From a virus: a DNA stretch of 63,505 nt. Numbering within the stretch: the first letter of the stretch is position 1; every line of letters starts with the position of its first letter. Both the position numbers and the translations under genes were made by a program. The DNA lies in IMG/VR virus record IMGVR_UViG_3300036791_000918, positions 1 to 63,505 of that record; one strand, 5' to 3'. Shown piece after piece: positions 1-8,036 of the stretch. A model generated the notes under the pieces. That model searched no databases, was not told the DNA's origin, and worked only from the letters and a program-made list of their open reading frames with translations.

Positions 1-127
1 GGTGATGCCGTGAGGCGCCAAGCTCGTCAGCATGAAGGCAGCCGTCTGCTTGAGATTGGCACTCAGAGAACTAGCCTCAATGGTGTCAACCATCATCCCG
101 TCCAAGTTGGCGCGCGCGACCATCTTG
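1..127. repeat. Terminal direct repeat, left copy (circular assembly overlap)
   Basis: These 127 bases are identical to 63379-63505. The polymerase reading frame continues exactly through the join if one copy is removed. The length equals a k-mer size (127) commonly used by assemblers, so this is most simply the overlap of a circular contig and not a packaged terminal repeat. Confidence 0.95.
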
Positions 128-726
128 AACGACGCAGCTTCGGTCATCGCCACGGTTTGCTGAGAGTGAGTTAATCCCACCCAGAATTTCCGGGCCAGCC
201 GCAACGTGAACACACAGTCTTTAATATTGTACTCGTGCAATCGTTGAAGCTCGGCCGGGTCGGTGCCGTGGTAGTCGACGTCGGCTTCGTAGCCGGCGTG
301 CTTCGGAAAGAAGATTGGCACTGCAGCCTTCAAGCTATAACTACGCTGCTGCTTGTGATCATACTCCGGCTCGATATCCAGGTGGCGCCACAGCAACATG
401 GCGTCGAGGAACCTCACCTTGTCGATGAGCTTGGTGATCTCGCTGTCCTCTTCGGCATAAGCGTAGAGCCACGCCAGATCGAAGATTACGTTCCATCCCA
501 CCAGCCTATGCTCGGTCTCGACCGCCCACGTCAGCATGTCGCGAATCATCCGAGTCGTCTCTAAGGAAGAAGACAACAATCCGCCGGCATGCTTGGTCTC
601 GCCGCCTTGCCGCCAGACCCAGGCGAGCGACGTGAGCCACCCCTTGCCCTGGCGATAACGCCAGGGCTGGAGTGCGTACTCGGGCAACTCGCCCGACGTC
701 TCGACATCGAATGATGCGATCTTCAT
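1..726 (-). CDS. DNA polymerase I family A, N-terminal part with 3'-5' exonuclease domain (continues at 63378)
   Basis: This is the first 242 codons of a 638-residue polymerase whose remainder lies at 62188-63378 across the circle join. The start is the ATG at 726. The exonuclease motifs are visible: FDVET (D7, E9), NVIFDLAW (D83) and YNIKD (Y166, D170), as in DnaQ/Klenow-type proofreading domains. The upstream gene stops at 732, five bases away, so the two are co-transcribed. The protein is expected to be the replicative polymerase of the phage. It lacks a separate 5'-3' exonuclease domain, as is usual in phage versions. Confidence 0.93.
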   Translation of the reverse strand, partial: MKIASFDVETSGELPEYALQPWRYRQGKGWLTSLAWVWRQGGETKHAGGLLSSSLETTRMIRDMLTWAVETEHRLVGWNVIFDLAWLYAYAEEDSEITKLIDKVRFLDAMLLWRHLDIEPEYDHKQQRSYSLKAAVPIFFPKHAGYEADVDYHGTDPAELQRLHEYNIKDCVFTLRLARKFWVGLTHSQQTVAMTEAASFKMVARANLDGMMVDTIEASSLSANLKQTAAFMLTSLAPHGIT

Positions 727-731
727 TTGAG

Positions 732-1439
732 TTACCCCAGGAACGGAACAGACTTTTTGTCGATGCAGTCACACTCCCGATAAACTGCCTGGCGTATCTC
801 GTGCAGAACCTGATCAGGATGACTCCAGGAATTTAGAAAACGGCAAGCAACTAGATCACGCCACTTACGATCGCGCAGCATGGTGACGATGTTAGTGTTG
901 TCGATCCACCCAGCCTGACCATCTGGCTTCGCGGCCATCTGTATGTAGACCTTGAACCAAGCGCGGAACTCTTCGTAGCCGGCTTCGCGAAGTGCCTGCT
1001 TGGCACGCTCGCGATTGACGACAGAGACAGACCATGGCGTGATCTGATTCCGATCCGCCACTTTCCATTTGCCGTCACGCTGACGAAACGTCAGCTTATC
1101 TTTTACTTTGTAGTGAAGCCCGCCGATCGAGACGGAGGAATACCCCACATACATTCCGGAAGGTGTGCAGTGATTGCCGAACTTGGTCGTCGATCGTGAA
1201 GAGTACGGACAAATGGTGAGCGAGTTGTCCTTATGCCAAGTCACAACAGGATGCTGGTACAGCCGAAGGACGATGTCCTTCGCCTCTGTCTGTTCGATAG
1301 TCAGATGTTTCTTGCGACGATCGACCAGCCCACGCGGACCCAGTGGGCTCCTGGGAAAGACCACAGCCTGATGCCAGACTTTGACAGCCTCTTTGTAGGA
1401 CTGGATACGCGGGAAGCTACAGCTAATAATCCACGCCAT
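732..1439 (-). CDS. Hypothetical protein, 235 aa
   Basis: A 235-residue protein of mixed charge with many aromatic residues and no domain I recognise. The start is supported by AGGAG seven bases upstream. It stops five bases before the polymerase start, and a copy of the 19-bp palindrome lies 41 bp upstream, so it is probably the first gene of the polymerase transcript. A role in replication is suggested only by position. Confidence 0.75.
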   Translation of the reverse strand: MAWIISCSFPRIQSYKEAVKVWHQAVVFPRSPLGPRGLVDRRKKHLTIEQTEAKDIVLRLYQHPVVTWHKDNSLTICPYSSRSTTKFGNHCTPSGMYVGYSSVSIGGLHYKVKDKLTFRQRDGKWKVADRNQITPWSVSVVNRERAKQALREAGYEEFRAWFKVYIQMAAKPDGQAGWIDNTNIVTMLRDRKWRDLVACRFLNSWSHPDQVLHEIRQAVYRECDCIDKKSVPFLG

Positions 1440-1480
1440 GGTAAGTCACTCCTTGTTGAGTCAGTTGAGTTAGTTGAGAG

Positions 1481-1499
1481 GTGTTACATCGTGTAACAC
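1481..1499. promoter_or_regulatory. 19-bp palindrome, copy 1 (centre TCG)
   Basis: GTGTTACA-TCG-TGTAACAC, perfect 8-bp arms. It lies between two leftward genes, 41 bp upstream of the start at 1439. Confidence 0.8.
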
Positions 1500-1580
1500 C
1501 CAGACTATCCCCTCTCAGTCCTCGTCTGGGGCCGTTTGCCGGGTCAGCACATTGCTGTGCGTTGGGGACGGGTTACCGAA

Positions 1581-1901
1581 CTATAGTACGATGCGGCATA
1601 GCACCACGTGATGCTGGTCCTCCTTAAGAATAAGCTGCACCGGTTTCGGCCATTTCTCAGGGATGACCTTGAGAATGGCGTCGATCGTGGTCATGGGCGA
1701 CGGGATCATTACCTTGTCGTCCATCCACCACGGGCGCTGGATGCCTGTCTGAATCCCTTCTGTTTCCAACAGACGGGTCAGCCTTGTTTCGATGCGGCGC
1801 GAGCGCTGAAGAACCTCCAACAAGTTCGCTCGATCGCCAGTTGTGAAATCAGGCCCACCAGAAAACCCGGGCTGTGTCATCAGTTTTTCTTTTATCGACA
1901 T
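1581..1901 (-). CDS. Hypothetical protein, 106 aa
   Basis: A small soluble protein of 106 residues starting MSIKEKLMTQ. The ATG is preceded by AAGGAG at good spacing. The middle looks helical and basic (SRRIETRLTRLLE). I recognise no family. It is followed by about 140 non-coding bases that contain palindrome copy 1 ahead of the next gene. Confidence 0.65.
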   Translation of the reverse strand: MSIKEKLMTQPGFSGGPDFTTGDRANLLEVLQRSRRIETRLTRLLETEGIQTGIQRPWWMDDKVMIPSPMTTIDAILKVIPEKWPKPVQLILKEDQHHVVLCRIVL

Positions 1902-1922
1902 TTGTAGTTACTCCTTTGCGTG

Positions 1923-1956
1923 GTGCGCACCCCACTCTGGGGTGAGCGGGGTGCAC
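1923..1956 (-). other. GC-rich hairpin with two alternative pairings
   Basis: CACCCC and GGGGTG at 1928-1944 pair around a 5-nt loop, and the outer GTGCGCACCCC can instead pair with GGGGTGCAC at 1948-1956. It lies between two leftward genes. There is no U-run, so it is not a standard intrinsic terminator. Confidence 0.35.
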
Positions 1957-1966
1957 TATAAGTTAG

Positions 1967-2818
1967 TCATCCTTTCATGTGTTCGTCGATGCTCTCCCTG
2001 ATCTCCCTGGCTTCCTTCGCAGCAGCGGCACGCAAGTCGCTTCCTTTGCGCAGGTCATTAGGCTCGTAAGACCCGATCGTGTTCATAATCCGCTGGCGGA
2101 TTTCCCGCAACTCGGGATCACCCGTGACGTTGAGACCCGGCAGGATGTTCATCAACTCTACCAAGTTATTGACTGTGCTATCCCTAAAGATAGCCTCCTC
2201 GTCATCCATCTTCTCGATGTAATGTTCGAGCAACTCGGCGATGCGCAGCCAGACGTCCTGCATGGCTTCGCCTAAACGACGGTTGAGCGACTCCTCCATG
2301 GTGGCCTTGACCTTGGCCAGCTCAGTTTCAGGAAGGGCAACACGGAAATCCTGGGACTCAGTGATGCCGTCGATGTCCAGGTTCACGCTGAACCTCTTGC
2401 GAAGCTCTTCGGGCGGCGGGTAGTCCTTGTCGTTGAACAGATCACCCAGACGGAACGATGCCTGGTCCCGCACCGGCGGGTACTTGACCGTGATGAACTC
2501 CTCGACAGCATCGTTGAACTGCCGTTCGAGTTCACCAAATCCTGACATGAACAATTCGAAGATGTTGCGGGTCATGATCCGCGGTCCTTTGTCGGACCAC
2601 GGCGCGGAGTGCTTATCTCTATGCGCCTTGAGCGCATTGTACGCTGTGGTGATATCGGCAAGCGCTTCCTTGGGAACGACGCGCTTGGAAACCACTGCGC
2701 TACCAGCTTGAGCACCCTTGTTTCTGGTCAGCTCGTTGCTGGCGGCCTGGTCGGTCTTATATCCGTTCCACCTGGATACACGGACATCAATCGTCATGCA
2801 TTTTGTCGAGAGACTCAT
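1967..2818 (-). CDS. DUF3150-like protein, partner of MoxR/VWA module
   Basis: A 283-residue helical acidic protein. Its central part (FELFMSGFGELERQF, then an ALPE-type segment and a long helical stretch) resembles DUF3150 proteins, which often sit next to MoxR-type ATPases and VWA proteins in phages and bacteria. Here the VWA-metallopeptidase gene (3234-4442) and the MoxR-like ATPase gene (5397-6479) are upstream on the same strand, which supports the assignment. The biochemical role is unknown. The family call is from memory of sequence character, not a search. Confidence 0.6.
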   Translation of the reverse strand: MSLSTKCMTIDVRVSRWNGYKTDQAASNELTRNKGAQAGSAVVSKRVVPKEALADITTAYNALKAHRDKHSAPWSDKGPRIMTRNIFELFMSGFGELERQFNDAVEEFITVKYPPVRDQASFRLGDLFNDKDYPPPEELRKRFSVNLDIDGITESQDFRVALPETELAKVKATMEESLNRRLGEAMQDVWLRIAELLEHYIEKMDDEEAIFRDSTVNNLVELMNILPGLNVTGDPELREIRQRIMNTIGSYEPNDLRKGSDLRAAAAKEAREIRESIDEHMKG

Positions 2819-2876
2819 TTTAAGTACTCCTATGTTCAGTTACTAGTTGAGTCAGCTTTAGCGTTGTAGCACGCAT

Positions 2877-3050
2877 TTACTTCCTTTGCCAGTCACGCGG
2901 CAAGAAGCCACCGCGTGACAGCCACTGGTCGAGCGCCTCGAACGCGCTCACCAATTCATCGAACGCAACGAGATCATAGTCGCCGCGTTCGCCGTGAGCC
3001 CAGTGCTCGCACGCAGCACGGGCATCTTTGAGAGCCTGCTCCGGGTCCAT
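2877..3050 (-). CDS. Small hypothetical acidic protein, 57 aa
   Basis: A short gene starting MDPEQALKDA with AAGGAA seven bases upstream of the ATG and a TAA stop. It is rich in Ala, Asp and Glu and probably forms two helices. It fills the space between the DUF3150-like gene and the small membrane protein gene. No family recognised. Confidence 0.6.
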   Translation of the reverse strand: MDPEQALKDARAACEHWAHGERGDYDLVAFDELVSAFEALDQWLSRGGFLPRDWQRK

Positions 3051-3072
3051 GTTCAGTTCCTTTGTTGGTCAG

Positions 3073-3234
3073 TTACGAAAAGTCATCGGTAGATTGCTTA
3101 CGCCACTTCTTATGGCACCAATTCCAGAAAAGAAATGGTGTAGCGATTGGGAGCAGCATAGAGATTCCTATCCTGCCGAAGCCAGAATGGAGTAGGAAGA
3201 TTGCAAGAGCAATCCATAGCAGACCTACTATCAT
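3073..3234 (-). CDS. Small two-segment membrane protein, 53 aa
   Basis: Starting at the ATG at 3234, the protein has two hydrophobic stretches (about residues 2-15 and 20-38) and a basic C-terminus with WCHKKWRK. The start overlaps the stop of the VWA-metallopeptidase gene by one base (TGATG), indicating coupled translation. It may anchor or assist the MoxR/VWA module at the membrane, but that is inference. Confidence 0.6.
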   Translation of the reverse strand: MIVGLLWIALAIFLLHSGFGRIGISMLLPIATPFLFWNWCHKKWRKQSTDDFS

Positions 3235-4442
3235 CACTGCACCTCTACTCGCACGGTGCCGGCCCAGGGCGGACATGGTGCGTCTGTCGTGCATCCAATT
3301 ATGAGCGGGAACGGCGTCTCGACATCGGGCCATGGCGTGTAGCCGTCCGTCAGGAGCAAGACCACCTCCGGCTCGTACTGCTCCGCAAAGACCAGAGGTT
3401 TCCTCATGTCGGTGCCGCCGCCTCCTTTCGGATGCAGCACCACCTCGGCGCCGTCTTCGAACACGTCGATGTTCGAACAGTCCTTGTCGTCGGCCCAGAC
3501 TACCCGCACGGTCATCGGCTTGATGACGGTGACGATGTGATTCACCGCGACCGCGATGCGCTCGAACACAGCTTTGCTGAACATCGACCCGGAGCTATCC
3601 GCGACAATGGTCAGCTCGTCCATGCCGTTGCTCTTGCGCGACGGCAGGATCACCTCGCTGTGCCTCCTATTGCGTCGGCTCCAGTTCTCGTCCTCCGCAA
3701 TACAAGCTGTCATGTAGTCGATCAGTACCTGCTCCCATGGCACAGGGTCCTCGTAGCCGGCGCTGACGATCGCTTCCAGAGTCCCGGGCATAACTCCGTG
3801 CTGCTTGGCGATCGCGGTTGCGCGAGCAATCGCCTTGCTAATCTTGTGGTCAATCGCCGCGGCTTGCTCGGGAGTCGCTGCGGGCACCGGCCGCAGATCG
3901 CCGCCAAGCCCGCCTTGGGTTTGCTCGGGCTTCTCGCCCGACTTACCCTGACCCGGGCCTTGCTGACCCTGGCTTTGACCCTCACCCTTGCCCTGGCTCT
4001 GACCTTTCTTGCCGCCTTGCTTGCCAACTTCCTGCTGCCGCAGCGCATAGATTTGCTCCGCGGTCATGCCACGATATCGTTCCTCGATCAGAGCCCAGCG
4101 CCAGATGGCAAAGCCCAGGTCCTTGAGGATGATGTTGATGGCGTAATCGCAGCACTTGTTCCACTCCATAGGATCGCGGCTGCCACGGCGTAGACCATGC
4201 TTCAGGATGATGTGCATCAGCTCGTGAATGATCACGAACTTAGCGGTTGGCACATCCAGCCCTTCGATGAACTCCGGGTTGTAGCCAATGACCGTCATGT
4301 CGGTCCACGCCGTGTCACACGTCGGGTCCTCGATGAACGGGGTTTGTAAAAGCACCGATGCGAAGAACATCAGCGCCTTGACCTTGACGAGACTGGCGCG
4401 CGCCGTCTCGAAAGTGCTCAGTTGTTTTTGATATCGTGCCAT
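3234..4442 (-). CDS. VWA-domain protein with zincin metallopeptidase domain (DUF2201-like)
   Basis: 402 residues in three parts. The N-terminal domain carries HELMH at residues 73-77, the zinc-binding motif of DUF2201-type putative metallopeptidases. A Gly/Gln/Lys-rich linker spans about 140-180. A C-terminal VWA domain has a MIDAS motif DSSGSM (282-287), the GGGGTD segment near 345 and LLTDG near 367. Such proteins pair with MoxR-type AAA ATPases, and one is encoded at 5397-6479. The pair may act as a metal-dependent remodelling or proteolytic machine. Palindrome copy 2 lies 18 bp upstream of the start. Confidence 0.85.
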   Translation of the reverse strand: MARYQKQLSTFETARASLVKVKALMFFASVLLQTPFIEDPTCDTAWTDMTVIGYNPEFIEGLDVPTAKFVIIHELMHIILKHGLRRGSRDPMEWNKCCDYAINIILKDLGFAIWRWALIEERYRGMTAEQIYALRQQEVGKQGGKKGQSQGKGEGQSQGQQGPGQGKSGEKPEQTQGGLGGDLRPVPAATPEQAAAIDHKISKAIARATAIAKQHGVMPGTLEAIVSAGYEDPVPWEQVLIDYMTACIAEDENWSRRNRRHSEVILPSRKSNGMDELTIVADSSGSMFSKAVFERIAVAVNHIVTVIKPMTVRVVWADDKDCSNIDVFEDGAEVVLHPKGGGGTDMRKPLVFAEQYEPEVVLLLTDGYTPWPDVETPFPLIIGCTTDAPCPPWAGTVRVEVQ

Positions 4443-4460
4443 AAGTAAATCCTCCGTCTC

Positions 4461-4479
4461 GTGTTACACAATGTAACAC
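4461..4479. promoter_or_regulatory. 19-bp palindrome, copy 2 (centre CAA)
   Basis: GTGTTACA-CAA-TGTAACAC with perfect arms. It abuts the stop codon of the upstream gene and lies 18 bp before the VWA gene start, so it is within the leader of that gene. Confidence 0.8.
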
Positions 4480-4749
4480 CTATGAGTGAGTGTATCCGTC
4501 CGTCTCGATGCCCAGCCACATACCCTTCCAGGGCAGCATGATGCAGGTATCGCCGAACGCCGGCTGCACCTGCTTGCGGAAGCGACGCCACTGCAATGAT
4601 GGCACCTTGACGATTTCCGGATTGCTCCATCGACCGCAGTGCTGGCAATACGTGCCATCGTGGCGCGTGGTCGGCGTGATCCAGCCAGGGAAATCCCGCT
4701 GGAACACCTTGAACAAAGCTTCACGTTGTTTGCGAGTTGTCTTGACCAT
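4480..4749 (-). CDS. Hypothetical protein with CxxC motif, 89 aa
   Basis: An 89-residue basic and aromatic protein starting MVKTTRKQREALFK, with one CQHC pair near residue 35 that could be half of a zinc site. It overlaps the upstream gene by 29 bases. No family recognised. Confidence 0.6.
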   Translation of the reverse strand: MVKTTRKQREALFKVFQRDFPGWITPTTRHDGTYCQHCGRWSNPEIVKVPSLQWRRFRKQVQPAFGDTCIMLPWKGMWLGIETDGYTHS

Positions 4750-4996
4750 CAGAGTTCTCCGTTGTGGTAAGTAAATCTTCCAGTTCTCGTCCCTTGACAG
4801 TTAACAGACTCATCAGAGTCTGGTTAATGTAATCAAGATCAGACTGATGAAGCTGACCATGGAACATCCGATGGTCAATAGATTTCTTCAGCTGAATGAA
4901 GGTTGCCAGTTGCTCGACACGATTTAGGATTTGCCTGTCGATCAACCGCATGATCTTGGTGACCTTCATAGGGTGCACGATCTTATTCGTTGTCAT
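4721..4996 (-). CDS. Hypothetical protein, 91 aa
   Basis: The start is the ATG at 4996 (MTTNKIVHPMK), which has AGGAGA upstream. Upstream codons in the same frame would run into the neighbouring gene without a good ribosome site. The protein is helical and charged with an acidic tail. Function unknown. Confidence 0.6.
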   Translation of the reverse strand: MTTNKIVHPMKVTKIMRLIDRQILNRVEQLATFIQLKKSIDHRMFHGQLHQSDLDYINQTLMSLLTVKGRELEDLLTTTENSDGQDNSQTT

Positions 4997-5204
4997 AGCG
5001 TTCGCTCTCCTCTCGTGCACGATCCGCATTACAGTACGGGCATCCGCCCGGCTGGCATTCGAGGCGCGACACGCGCTGCGTGATCATGTCGAGCATTTCA
5101 AGGCACTCGGGATGGCTGGAAGCTATTTCCGAGTGTGCTAGGTACAAGATAGTGAGGAGCTGAGAGCGCTCCTCATAGGACAGCGTGATGGTCTGGTCGC
5201 TCAT
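4983..5204 (-). CDS. Hypothetical protein with CPYC motif, 73 aa
   Basis: Starts MSDQTITLSYEER at the ATG at 5204, overlapping the stop of the upstream gene (TGATG). A CxxxxCPYC cluster near the C-terminus could bind a metal. The middle is helical. No family recognised. Confidence 0.6.
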   Translation of the reverse strand: MSDQTITLSYEERSQLLTILYLAHSEIASSHPECLEMLDMITQRVSRLECQPGGCPYCNADRAREESERYDNE

Positions 5205-5383
5205 CAATAATCCTCCGGCTCGATGGTCTCGCCCATCTCGACCAGTTCCTCATAGCCGCGGCCGGCGCTGGTCTTGCTCCAGCCGCAGTAGCAGCGTTCG
5301 AGTCCTTCATGCTCGTTGCACTTGGTGCAGACCTTGCAGCCGCAGTAACGACGAAAACGATAGTCATGTTTATGTTTAGTCAT
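5204..5383 (-). CDS. Small Cys-rich zinc-ribbon-like protein, 59 aa
   Basis: A 59-residue protein starting MTKHKHDYRF. It has CGCKVCTKC near residues 14-22 and CYCGW near 32-36, spacing typical of small zinc ribbons. Its stop overlaps the next start. A longer frame over the same bases is Ala-rich and unstructured and is rejected in favour of this one. Confidence 0.65.
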   Translation of the reverse strand: MTKHKHDYRFRRYCGCKVCTKCNEHEGLERCYCGWSKTSAGRGYEELVEMGETIEPEDY

Positions 5384-5396
5384 ATTGTCGCTATCC

Positions 5397-6479
5397 TTAG
5401 TTGGAGGTGTAAACTTCGCGGTACCGCTTCACGTAGTCCATGTACGCATCGGCATCGAACAGTTCTGCGTCTCTCGCTGTCGCGAGTTGCCACGCCATCA
5501 CCACGAACTCCGCGGTGAAGCGCTTGAGATAAGTGTGGAGCGCATCGACGTTGTCGGGCGTCATCTTCTCGGACACCATCATGGCTGTTGCGTATTTGAT
5601 GCTCAGTTCCTCTGGCACCTCGTACGTATCCGGGTTCTTCTTGATCTTGTCGATGTTCGGCAGACTCTGCCACACATCCACATAGGCCAGAAACTGCACC
5701 GCCGGCCCTTCGCCGATGGCGCCGATCATGGCAGCTTCCTTGATCACGGGATCGAGCCGCTTGTCCTGCCATAAATCGACTGCGGAGAACCAAGTCCTTG
5801 GCGTGGCCACGATGGCCTGAGTTTTCTTCGGATCGTAGGTGTTCACCAAGTCCGCGCAGAAATTCCAAAACGCAATGAACACCGATGGTACCCCCTGGCT
5901 CTGCGCATAGATGCAGAAATCGTCCAGCGTGTTGACCGCTTCGATGTGAAGCAGACGATTGTTCAATGGCATGGGTAGTTTCTTGGCTAACCCCTGATCG
6001 TCCATGAGATTGCCGGCCAAGAGTATGCGCACGTTCGGCTTGAGCACGTGCTCACCGATGCAACGATCCAACGTGAGTTGCTGCATGACAGCGAACACGT
6101 CATTTTTGGCGTCGGGTGCTTCGTCGAAGAACATGACGATCAGCTTGTCATCGGGGAACGCATCGTTGCCGATGAAAGGCATGGTGCTCGGTGGGTACCA
6201 GATGGCTGTCCCTGTTTTCTTGTCGTTCGCCGGAAAGCCCCGCATATCTACCGAGTCGTACTGAGAGAGCCGGATGCCGCAGAGCATTGTCCCTGTGTAG
6301 GGGCAGTCCTTGCCTAGCAGCTCTTTCAGAGCCTTGGGATCATCCAGTTCGTCGACAGCCTGCTCGACGCCCTGGGATTTACCAATCCCGAACCGGCCTC
6401 TGATGATGATCGGCTTGTTGAGTCGGACCACGATCTCTTTGACGGTGGTCTTGATCTGAGAGATGGAAAGCTTTTTCAT
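5397..6479 (-). CDS. MoxR-like AAA+ ATPase
   Basis: 360 residues from the ATG at 6479 (MKKLSISQIK). Walker A is GRFGIGKS near residues 25-32, Walker B is MFFDEAPD near 120-127, and a sensor-1-like segment RILLAGN follows. This is the MoxR/CobS-type AAA+ architecture found with VWA partners. The VWA-metallopeptidase is at 3234-4442 and the DUF3150-like protein at 1967-2818, forming a three-gene module with small genes in between. Palindrome copy 3 lies 32 bp upstream. The likely role is ATP-driven remodelling of a substrate presented by the VWA protein. Confidence 0.85.
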   Translation of the reverse strand: MKKLSISQIKTTVKEIVVRLNKPIIIRGRFGIGKSQGVEQAVDELDDPKALKELLGKDCPYTGTMLCGIRLSQYDSVDMRGFPANDKKTGTAIWYPPSTMPFIGNDAFPDDKLIVMFFDEAPDAKNDVFAVMQQLTLDRCIGEHVLKPNVRILLAGNLMDDQGLAKKLPMPLNNRLLHIEAVNTLDDFCIYAQSQGVPSVFIAFWNFCADLVNTYDPKKTQAIVATPRTWFSAVDLWQDKRLDPVIKEAAMIGAIGEGPAVQFLAYVDVWQSLPNIDKIKKNPDTYEVPEELSIKYATAMMVSEKMTPDNVDALHTYLKRFTAEFVVMAWQLATARDAELFDADAYMDYVKRYREVYTSN

Positions 6480-6511
6480 TGTATTAGTCCTTTGTTTAGT
6501 GAGGTGGTGAG

Positions 6512-6530
6512 GTGTTACAGGATGTAACAC
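6512..6530. promoter_or_regulatory. 19-bp palindrome, copy 3 (centre GGA)
   Basis: GTGTTACA-GGA-TGTAACAC with perfect arms. It sits one base after the upstream gene stop and 32 bp before the MoxR-like gene start. Confidence 0.8.
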
Positions 6531-6531
6531 C

Positions 6532-6726
6532 TTACAGTTCAGTTCCTTTACGCAAGTCACGTGCCAGCTTAATCGGCCACGAGGTCTCGGGGCCAAGCTC
6601 TGCATAAGTTTCCAGGGCACGCTGGAGCACACGTGTCTCCTCGATAGTAAACCAACTGAATGCGTTACGATAACGCACTGCAGTCGACTGTGCGATCTCT
6701 TGTTTAGTCATCTGTCTCTTCGTCAT
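6532..6726 (-). CDS. Hypothetical protein, 64 aa
   Basis: A small basic helical protein starting MTKRQMTKQEIAQ, ending next to palindrome copy 3. The first 23 bases overlap the upstream gene. The segment TKQEIAQSTAVRYRNAF looks like a short helix-turn-helix-like stretch, but I cannot assign it to a family. Confidence 0.55.
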   Translation of the reverse strand: MTKRQMTKQEIAQSTAVRYRNAFSWFTIEETRVLQRALETYAELGPETSWPIKLARDLRKGTEL

Positions 6727-7450
6727 TAGTCCATTCCTTCTCTGTGTTGAACGTCAGCCAGGGATGCGTCTCCTTCACGATCATGTTGAACCCTTCATGT
6801 ATGGCGATAGCCGCACGGTGCTCTGGTGTCAGTGCGCCAAACGATACATCAACAAACTCACCCACCAGTAGCTTTGTCACATTGCGATGCTTCTTCTTAA
6901 GCTCATCGGGATTAGGCTGCATCTGCAGCCACACCTTGCTCGCCTCCACAAGCTCGTTGATATGCGTTCGCTCTTCGGGCTTCAGTGGCTGCGGATAATG
7001 TCGCGTGATCGGCCCGCCAGTAACCGGCATAGAGCCGGGCCCGGCGTAGTAGGCAACGACGCGACTATGCCTGTCGGTGAACCGCTCGGGGACCGGCACC
7101 TCGTGGTCTCTGGTCAGACGGCACTCGATCGACACCGCACGCTTGTGGTCGAAATCAAGCAGCAGCGTTTGCATCCCGTTGTGATTGAGATGCGACTTAA
7201 AAACCGGCTTGGCGCCGACGACCGACGCCATACCGGGGAGGTAGAGCTTCGGGCAATCTTCGTCGCCCGTCGCTACGATCTGGATGTGAAAGTCTTTGTA
7301 GACCTGGCGAGCTTCAGGACCCCAGCGATGACCGTGCACAACGAACTCGCCGGTATCAAACTGAGTGAACTTGTTGTAGCCGTAGTCGATGTGGAATGCT
7401 CGCCACGCATCCCACTCCATCTTGGAGTGGTCGAAGGGAAGAAGTTTCAT
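6704..7450 (-). CDS. Hypothetical protein, 248 aa
   Basis: Starts MKLLPFDHSKMEWDAW at the ATG at 7450. Mixed alpha/beta character with several His and Asp residues, no motif I recognise. It has its own strong promoter (7538-7566) and a leader carrying palindrome copy 4, so it is probably the first gene of a leftward transcript that continues into the MoxR/VWA module. Confidence 0.7.
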   Translation of the reverse strand: MKLLPFDHSKMEWDAWRAFHIDYGYNKFTQFDTGEFVVHGHRWGPEARQVYKDFHIQIVATGDEDCPKLYLPGMASVVGAKPVFKSHLNHNGMQTLLLDFDHKRAVSIECRLTRDHEVPVPERFTDRHSRVVAYYAGPGSMPVTGGPITRHYPQPLKPEERTHINELVEASKVWLQMQPNPDELKKKHRNVTKLLVGEFVDVSFGALTPEHRAAIAIHEGFNMIVKETHPWLTFNTEKEWTNDEETDD

Positions 7451-7476
7451 GGTCAGTACCTTTTTGAGTAAGTGGG

Positions 7477-7495
7477 GTGTTACATCGTGTAACAC
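7477..7495. promoter_or_regulatory. 19-bp palindrome, copy 4 (centre TCG)
   Basis: GTGTTACA-TCG-TGTAACAC with perfect arms. It lies downstream of the promoter at 7538-7566, about 35-55 bases into the predicted transcript, and 26 bp before the gene start. Confidence 0.8.
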
Positions 7496-7537
7496 GTCGC
7501 TTTTCGTCCAGTGGATACCTGTTCCACCTTAACATAT

Positions 7538-7566
7538 AGTATAGCACAATATATGAGTAAAGTCAA
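7538..7566 (-). promoter_or_regulatory. sigma70-like promoter, leftward
   Basis: On the minus strand: TTGACT (7566-7561), a 17-base spacer, TATACT (7543-7538). This is close to the bacterial consensus and lies in a 152-bp intergenic space. Confidence 0.7.
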
Positions 7567-7602
7567 TAGGTTACTGGGAGTTTTTCCGCCGGTTTTAGGA
7601 CC

Positions 7603-7776
7603 TCAGATAAACCCTTTCTCTTGCGCTAATTGCTCAGGCATTGTGAACGTGCCGTCCTCGTTATCCTGCGTCACGGACTTGGGCACCCATTCTTTGCGAG
7701 CACCATCAAACAACAAGTAAGCCTTCTCTGTCTCGTGCACGATCTCCGCTGCGATCTCTACCAGTTGGTTCCTCAT
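7603..7776 (-). CDS. Hypothetical protein, 57 aa
   Basis: Starts MRNQLVEIAAEIV at 7776, overlapping the upstream stop (ATGA). The sequence EIVHETEKAYLLFDGARKEWVPKS predicts a small beta-rich fold, similar in character to many phage small proteins of unknown role. Confidence 0.6.
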   Translation of the reverse strand: MRNQLVEIAAEIVHETEKAYLLFDGARKEWVPKSVTQDNEDGTFTMPEQLAQEKGFI

Positions 7777-8036
7777 GACTTGCTCCCTGCTCTCTTGGCC
7801 GCATTCGCTGCGAACCACGCCGCTACCTTGGCGGCTTTTTGTTTGTCTGACTCATCCATTGGTAAAACGTACGCATCGAAGTTCCGCCAAGCGTCCGCTA
7901 CCCTGTGTGCTTCCTTCTCGTCCAGCCTGTCGGCTATTGCGTGAAACTTACGTCTCGACTTGTCGCCATCCGCGCGACAGCGCGAGCAGTTGCCGTAAGG
8001 GCAACAGCCGATCATGACTTTGAAATCGCCGCGCAT
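7773..8036 (-). CDS. Hypothetical Cys-containing protein, 87 aa
   Basis: Starts MRGDFKVMIGCCPYGNCSRC at 8036. The N-terminal Cys cluster may bind a metal; the C-terminal half is Ala/Lys-rich and helical. Both ends overlap neighbours by 1-4 bases (TGATG and ATGA), so it is translationally coupled. Confidence 0.6.
   Translation of the reverse strand: MRGDFKVMIGCCPYGNCSRCRADGDKSRRKFHAIADRLDEKEAHRVADAWRNFDAYVLPMDESDKQKAAKVAAWFAANAAKRAGSKS

Noticed and set aside
1-127. Packaged terminal direct repeat
   Set aside because: The repeat length equals a common k-mer size and the polymerase gene spans the join, so this is an assembly overlap.
5173-5367. Ala-rich frame over the zinc-ribbon-like gene
   Set aside because: The frame from 5383 to 5204 has ordered Cys pairs and coupled ends, so it is preferred.
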